A stretch of 64,000 nt of DNA from Nannizziopsis barbatae (taxonomy: Eukaryota > Ascomycota > Eurotiomycetes > Onygenales > Nannizziopsiaceae), in assembly GCA_014964245.1 (NCBI GenBank), contig JACVYH010000008.1, positions 248,001-312,000 on the forward strand, read 5' to 3'. The notes beneath the pieces are model-generated. The model worked only from the letters and a program-made list of their open reading frames with translations. It did not search any database and was not told the DNA's origin. The translations under genes were made by a program, and so were the position numbers. Shown piece after piece: positions 58,402 to 64,000 of the stretch. Every line of letters starts with the position of its first letter. Positions within the stretch are counted from its first letter, which is position 1.

Positions 58402-59861
58402 GCCGCATTCAAAGGAGAGTAGAAGTTTGCTATGCACGTCCGTTGATGCTCGGACTTTTAGACGATAGGGCAAACACGAAGAGGTCAAAAATCAGACTCA
58501 TTGAAGCCAGCAGAGGAAGGTGGTCAGGTGCTCGGTGTGCAGAGTCAAAATGATATAAGACGCACCAGAGACAAAGGGCATGCGGACCTGTCGCATGGTT
58601 CCCTCACGCCTGCCGCCAGCTATGCAGAGAAAGGAACGATTCTCAGTTTTCCGTGCTGTCGCTGCGGCCGTTTTTGTCTCGTCGTCACGCCTCCTCGGAA
58701 GCTAGTTATATTACCTAAGGCGTTCGTTCATCATGCGGGAACTTTTTGCGGGGAGTCGCGTTTGACTTTTGCCCAGCGACAGGGATCAGGGGCTTTTGCT
58801 TTGTGTCCACACTTTCTCCAAACCCCAAACTAAAGAACACATCAAATTCAAAATATCAGGCTATGGAAGTCAAATTTTGGAGGCTCTTGGTCCTTTCCGG
58901 AGAAAAGTCGGTACATATGGAGGGGCTACGTTCCGATCCAGTTAATATGGATTCAAATTACAGTCGTGAGCCTGGTACGCTGTTATATGTAATGTGAAAA
59001 TACACGAAATGTCTGAAGGACGGGGCTTCGTCAGTAGGAGTAAACGTTGAGCGTATTCTTATATTGCCCCTGCATGTTTTACCGGTAGATCCGCTCACCG
59101 GTAGTCAGTAGGATATAGACATCACCATCTCCCAGAAGCCGCGGTAATTCTACCTGTGCAAGGCGCAATCGAAAGACTGCGCCTTCGTCCTGGAATAGTC
59201 TGCTGTATCTGTCTTTGCAAGCAGGTCATCGGGTGAAAAGGAATCGATAAAGAATCCATATGCCAGCCATTTCCCCCTTTCATGCAAAAATCCAGAAAAG
59301 CCGGTGTTGCATATATCTATTGACTTATGAATATTTGAAATTGATTCTTGGGCTTATGCTGGTGGAGGCCGCCAGCTCCGGTATCGTCTCCTTTCAATTC
59401 TTGAAGATGTATATATGCCGCTCATAATAACAAGGCACATCAGTGAATAATAATCAAACACTCTTATTTTGTCAATGAATTCAAATTTAAAAAGCGCAAA
59501 TAGCGACTGTACATCTTCATTAGTGCTGCACTCCAACAAGGGTCATTACGCAATCACATACCTGGTTATTCCAGAAGTCAGGCGCCGACTTGTTTCAATT
59601 GCAAGCCCTAATTATAATTTGATGGAACATAGCAAATGAAGACAGAGTCGGCCGTTAGATATCTCAAAGGATTCGAGAGGCAGCTGGGCATGAAAAGCAC
59701 TCCGAATCGTATCATCCGGGGTCGATTAGCCACATTATCCGGCAAATCAAGTAAAAAATCTCTGTTCAGGTGACGCCGATTGGAATATGTCTCTCCTGCC
59801 TCCACAGCTTGGTGTATCCGTATATTGTTGTCTTGCCGGCGGGCAGGCATATTGTCGCCTT
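58402..59861. other. GH76 promoter and Y14 3' region
   Basis: About 1.5 kb. The left part is the GH76 promoter and the right part presumably the Y14 3' UTR. No gene. A stretch near 59140 (GCCGCGGTAATTC) matches 18S rRNA over 13 bases by chance (see rejected items). Confidence 0.5.
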
Positions 59862-60435
59862 TTAATCCTTCCCTGCGTCAGGGCTGCGACTTCGCTCCCG
59901 ACTTCGGCTACGCGCCCTACCTCCTCGGCCTCGGTTTCCATTTCCACCAGCCCATTTTCCTTTGTTGGAAGGCGGAGGGCGAACAAACGCAAAATCCACT
60001 TCGAGCGATTGTTCGAGCAATTTCGAGCCATTAAGAGATTTGACCGCGGCTTCGGCTTCCGGCAGAGTTCCATATTCAATCAAAGCATATCCCTATTGAA
60101 TAGCAACGGTCAGAACATCATCACAAGGAGGACCTCACGGAGGATTGAAGAGCTGGGCGGCGATCGCAAAGCAGGAACTTTACCTTCACGTAGCCTGTTC
60201 TTCGGTCTAAATTAAGATTGAAATTTCGTATTTCCCCATATTCAGCAAAGAGGTCTGTGACATCCTCCTCCGTGGCTTCCTCGTGAATGTTGGTTGCCAG
60301 TACGATCCATCCTTCAATGCTTCGGACTGCAACAGCCCCCGCACGGGTGCGTGTGTCTTTGCCTTGGTGGGATGGACCTCGATCATCAGTTGCAGGCTGG
60401 TCGATGTCCATGTCGGAAGCCATTTCTGAAGCCAT
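59862..60435 (-). CDS. RBM8A: Exon-junction-complex RNA-binding protein Y14 (RBM8A)
   Basis: Minus-strand exons 60435-60184 and 60092-59862 give 160 aa. A single RRM shows SIEGWIVLATNIHEEATEED, then LFAEYGEIRNFNLNLDRRTG and YVKGYALIEYGTLPEAEAAV, with the Y14-specific LNLDRRTGYVKG block intact across the splice join. The C-terminal tail is RG/RS-rich (GGNGNRGRGGRARSRSRERS). Y14 pairs with Mago to lock eIF4A3 on spliced mRNA. Its presence fits an intron-rich genome. The ATG at 60435 is the first in frame. Confidence 0.93.
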
Positions 60436-60842
60436 TTTAGAGAATCGTAGGGATGACAGGTATCGCCGGAAAGCAGTGCGACTCAGTATCGGAACCAATA
60501 CATGCTCGTTGACGCGAGGATTTCAGGCTTCGAAAGCTTGGCGTTTATATTTGCTTAGTAAGCATAACTAAGGGCACGGACGTTTTCGGCACGGTCGTCC
60601 AGATACCTAACATTTCTCGAAATACGGATTTGGAATACTGTAGGTTTTGGACTCACTATCCTTGAAAAATAGGAGAAAAACTATATTGATAGGGAAATTT
60701 ATTGGAATTGGTACTACTGGAGAAACTCATTCGCTAACTTAGCTGGGCATACATACCACACTTCCTCCTTTAGTTGTTCCAGCCTACGCTCCCTCGAACC
60801 AGTCCCTTGAAGTTCTGTACTGCTAATATATGATGATGTTAT
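60436..60842. other. Y14 promoter region
   Basis: About 400 bases upstream of Y14 with no recognisable gene. Confidence 0.5.
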
Positions 60843-61250
60843 CCTATACAGACTTTTCTATTCGAAAGAAACCAAGATCCTCTCTCAGTATAAGCCTCGT
60901 CCTCGGTTTTTAACTTCTGCCCCAATGTCCCTATTGAGTACAATTGCGAACTGGAGAATATGCTCATCTGTGGCTGATCACACATATATCCCATACTCTG
61001 GCGAGAGATTGCCTCCATGTTATTTCCAGGGCTACCTATGGATGTACCAAGGCTGCTAGAAACCATGGATGGCTCCTTCTTGACTCGTTTTACTTGGGGC
61101 GTTCTTTCCGCCGACTATGTCCTTCCAATGCGGCTTCCTTCTAGTTGAAGGAACTGGTGGCGTTGAAGTCAACAGCCGCAGAGCTATAGTGGTGATCAGA
61201 GCCCAGTCTGCCATTGTGCATCCTGCGCACGATCTCCCTCCGATCACCTA
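60843..61250 (-). pseudogene. Possible decayed or mis-split regulator gene
   Basis: On the minus strand, protein-like segments appear in two frames. One, about 61240-61090, reads RREIVRRMHNGRLGSDHHYS, then AAVDFNATSSFN, a stop, and KEAALEGHSRRKERPK. The other, about 61130-60843, reads RTPQVKRVKKEPSMVSSSLG, then MEAISRQSMGYMCDQPQMSI and LKTEDE. The content resembles the C-terminal half of a transcription factor. Stops and a frame change break it. An intron reading (acceptor CAACTAG, donor GTAAAA) is conceivable but would need a 38-nt intron and a 46-nt exon. No family is assigned. Confidence 0.35.
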
Positions 61251-61294
61251 GATCTGATATCACGTCTCTATATCATTAATATATCTCAATTTAC

Positions 61295-63235
61295 ATGATT
61301 GGTTTTCGTTGGTTCGATGATTGTCTCGTTAATATGCAACGTCGCCATTTGCCAGCCTATCCCTCATCGTCCCTAAGATCCATGCTATTTACTGTTTTCG
61401 CATTTTGTGCTCTAGGGCCCGGCTTTGTATCCGCAGCTAGCACAAACGATTGGAAGCCGAGGTCAATTTATCAGATATTCACGGATCGATTTGCTAGGAG
61501 TGACGGATCAACAACAGCGCCATGTAACCCGAAACGTGGAAGATCATGTGGCGGTACATGGAAAGGGATAGTCGACCACCTTGGTTATATCCAGGGCATG
61601 GGATTCGATGCAATCATGATCTCCCCAGTAACTCAAAACGTCCGCGGAGTGGTGGATTACGGAGATGCACATCACGGCTACTGGCCTGACAACCTTTACG
61701 AAGTGAACCACGCCTTTGGAACCCAAGAAGATCTCGTCGCGTTGAGCAAGGCACTCCACTCGCGAGGAATGTATCTTATGGTTGATGTCGTAATCAACAA
61801 TATGGCTTACATCACAAACGGCAGTAGCCCCGGCACGACTGTCAATTACTCGACATTCGTTCCTTTCAACGACAAGAAGTACTTCCATCCCTACTGCAAG
61901 ATAACCGATTACGACAACTATAAAGTTGCGCAAAAATGCTGGCTTGGTGACAATAAAGTATGCTTGCCCGATCTCAACACAGAGGACAAAGAGGTTACAA
62001 AATTGATGAAGGTGTGGATCGAAAACTTGATATCCAACTTCTCCGTCGATGGCCTTCGGGTAGATGCTGCCAAGCATGTGAATACTGAGTATCTGAGGCA
62101 AGTGGTAGACGCCTCTGGCGTGTTTGCTACCGGCGAAGTGTACGAACGCAAGCTGGAGACAGCGTGTGAGTATCAAAAATATATACCGAGCGTTCCGAAC
62201 TACCCCGTCTACTTCGCAATGATAGATGCTTTTACTAAGGGCAACATGTCAGCACTTGTGAAAACAGTGGAAAACTCAACCCGCGTTTGCGATGACACTT
62301 TTGCTCTTGCCGCTTTCTCTGAAAATCACGATTTGCCCAGGTTTCCATCTTATAAGAAGGACATGTCGGTGAGTATTGTGAGCCGCTTGAATCTCCGGGT
62401 AGAATACTGAGCATTACTTTTCTAGCTTGCCAAGAATGTCATTGCGTTCACGATTCTATCAGACGGAATTCCTATGTACTACCAGGGCCAAGAACAACAC
62501 TTCTCTGGAGACGACGTCCCAACAAACCGTGAAGCTGTATGGCTCTCTAAATATAACACAAATGCCCCGCTCTATCACTTTACCGCAGCTATCAACAAGA
62601 TTCGAAGACAAGCAATTCGGATTGACCGCGACTATCTGGAGCACACCCTACATCCGCTTTTGGAACATAACGGCATTTCGTCATTTAAGAAAGGGGTCGA
62701 TGGGCGACAAATAATCTCCGTATACTCTAGTCACGGCGAAGATAAATCAAGCCGATACGTCAGAATTCCGAGAAGCGGTTTTCGACATTTAGACTTGGTT
62801 GAAATTACAACCTGCCGGAATTACACACTTGATGGCTGGGGCGCTCTTCGAGCAAGAATTGACAACGGTGAACCTCGGATATTCTTTCCTACTGACCAGA
62901 TGGGGGGTAGTGGACTGTGCGGATTTGGAGAAGCGCCTTTTCGCGGTTCTAAAAAGCAAGGGAATGGTACACGGCCGATTGAAGACAACCATTGGAGTAA
63001 TTCGGTTAAGGAGAATCCCAAATGGGGGCGAAGACCAGGAAGAGAAGGTTCGCGACCCTTTCCAAAGAAGCCGGAACCTCCGAAACGTCCAAAGCCCAAG
63101 GAGTCCAGGAAAGGTGAAGGGCCTGAGCAGTCTTCGAAGCCGAAAAAATCTGGATCTCAAAGTCTACAGAATATTTCACCGAGGTTTGTCGTGCAATTGT
63201 TGATGGTAGTACTTGTCTTTTGGGCCTGGGGCTAA
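61295..63235 (+). CDS. GPI-anchored alpha-amylase-like enzyme (GH13, AgtA-type glucanotransferase)
   Basis: Exons 61295-62368 and 62426-63235 give 627 aa. A hydrophobic signal (MLFTVFAFCALGPGFVSA) starts at internal Met30 (61382), so the true start may be 61382. The GH13 barrel shows IYQIFTDRFAR, GYWPDNLYEVNHAFGT, DGLRVDAAKHV (nucleophile Asp257), TGEVYE (acid Glu281) and SENHDLPRF (Asp346). Region I reads DVVINN: the usual His is Asn169, a change reported for the AgtA group of GPI-anchored 4-alpha-glucanotransferases linked to cell-wall alpha-glucan (from memory). The C terminus ends in a hydrophobic tail (FVVQLLMVVLVFWAWG) after small residues, typical of a GPI signal. The linker before it is Lys/Pro/Arg-rich rather than Ser/Thr-rich. 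Confidence 0.93.
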
Positions 63236-63700
63236 GGCAAAGCGCTTTGCTTGATACTGCTATTATCGTCTGAGAGATATTGAAACCTTACCAATTGTTC
63301 TATTGGGAGGTTCTTGTGTTTTGTAATTCTGCGCTATAATAATATTAATACCATGATTGCTGAAAGTTCTCCAATTATCGCACAAGCCATACTAGGATGT
63401 GAGATTTATGTCTGTGTTTATAGAAGAGGCCACTAGATTGAGCGGAGATTTGTTTAATTCCTAAACATAGGCTGTTGTTTCCCCTAACTCTATGCGAGAT
63501 TCGCGAGGTGGAATATAGCAAAACTAGGTAGGCTAATGGCGCGAGCCTCAGCGGAGGGTCAAAAGTGTGTGAGAAAAAAGAAAGATGCAATAATAAATAA
63601 TGGATATAAAATGCAGCCCAACGCGCGGAAAACCAGATTAACTACCTCCTCTGTTTATTTTTTGAAAAAGAATTCGAACAGCAAACCAATGATACACTCT
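63236..63700. other. Convergent intergenic region
   Basis: About 465 bases between the stops of the amylase and BI-1-like genes. No gene was recognised. Confidence 0.55.
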
Positions 63701-64000
63701 TTATCGCCTGTTATTGTTTCCTCTCATGCCAAGAATTTGGACCATCCGAATGAAGATATTCAGGAAGTCAAGTTCTAGGCTGACGCTCTCGTTAACAATA
63801 TCTCTCCGTACGAGTCCACGTTCCGACATGCGAGCATGGTATAAAATCTTCTGCACATCGTATAGAGTGAAACCACCAAAGACGGCGAGACCTCCGTACA
63901 ACCAGATGCGTTCCGACCACATTAATGTTCGGGCCGCAGTGGCTGGTAGAACTAATGGAGCGAGTCCGGAGAGGGCGACAACGCAGACACCGGCTACCAA
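63701..64000 (-). CDS. Bax-inhibitor-1 family membrane protein (GHITM-like), C-terminal part
   Basis: The gene runs off the right edge; only the last about 99 residues are present. They show two hydrophobic segments (VCVVALSGLAPLVLP and IWLYGGLAVFGGFTLYDVQK) and the family end, VNESVSLELDFLNIFIRMVQ. The motif FTLYDVQKILYHAR with the Asp in the penultimate helix is typical of the mitochondrial GHITM/BI-1 branch, which affects cristae and calcium/proton handling. The mitochondrial presequence would lie outside the window. Confidence 0.82.
   Translation of the reverse strand: MVAGVCVVALSGLAPLVLPATAARTLMWSERIWLYGGLAVFGGFTLYDVQKILYHARMSERGLVRRDIVNESVSLELDFLNIFIRMVQILGMRGNNNRR

Noticed and set aside
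59140..59160. AGAAGCCGCGGTAATTCTACC resembles the conserved 18S rRNA 530-loop region
   Set aside because: Only about 13-14 bases match and the flanks do not. Matches of this length to some part of an 18S gene are expected about once by chance in 64 kb on two strands.

Overview
The window is nuclear DNA of a filamentous ascomycete, most likely a eurotiomycete (Eurotiales or Onygenales; I cannot place it more precisely from sequence alone). Reasons: nearly all genes carry short introns (about 50-75 nt, GTAAGT-type donors, CTAAC-like branch sites, YAG acceptors); several genes belong to Pezizomycotina-typical families (Zn2Cys6/MHR regulators, a GPI-anchored AgtA-type amylase, a purple acid phosphatase, a family 76 mannanase); and no bacterial, viral or organellar gene organisation is visible. 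No tRNA, rRNA or CRISPR array was found.

Layout. 0-10 kb: the C-terminal end of a Leu3/War1-like Zn2Cys6 regulator, a glycine-rich DUF1399 protein, an F-box protein ending in a CaaX box, and a complete five-exon Zn2Cys6 regulator. 10-28 kb: a secreted purple acid phosphatase, mitochondrial TIM50, the proteasome deubiquitinase RPN11 head-to-head with the class I histone deacetylase RPD3, ribosomal protein uL14 (RPL23) behind a promoter with Tbf1-like and Cbf1-like sites, the GPI-remodelling phosphodiesterase TED1, and a small secreted protein in four exons that I could assign to no family. 28-31.5 kb: a BOI-type SH3-SAM-PH polarity scaffold. 31.5-48.2 kb: a gene desert of about 17 kb with one confident gene, a short coiled-coil (SCOC-like) protein at 43.1 kb; it also holds a foldback element, AT-rich and relic-like sequence, simple repeats, long pyrimidine tracts and most copies of a dispersed palindromic 9-mer. 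48-60.5 kb: 14-3-3, mitochondrial IF1, nucleoporin NSP1, a LAA2/aftiphilin-like AP-1 accessory protein, a GH76 enzyme, and the exon-junction protein Y14. 60.8-64 kb: what looks like a decayed gene, the GPI-anchored amylase, and the 3' end of a Bax-inhibitor-1/GHITM membrane protein.

Most genes are conserved housekeeping functions and do not form an operon-like system. A loose cell-surface theme runs through the window: TED1 (GPI-anchor remodelling), GH76 (mannan processing), the GPI amylase (alpha-glucan), BOI (polarised growth) and LAA2-like (clathrin/AP-1 traffic). This may be coincidence. I found no convincing new multi-gene system. The best leads are the dispersed TACGGAGTA motif, the foldback element, the uL14 promoter, the unassigned small secreted protein, the unusual Lys/Pro-rich linker in the GPI amylase, and the CaaX-terminated F-box protein. 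Exon borders were placed by hand by joining frames at splice consensus sites.
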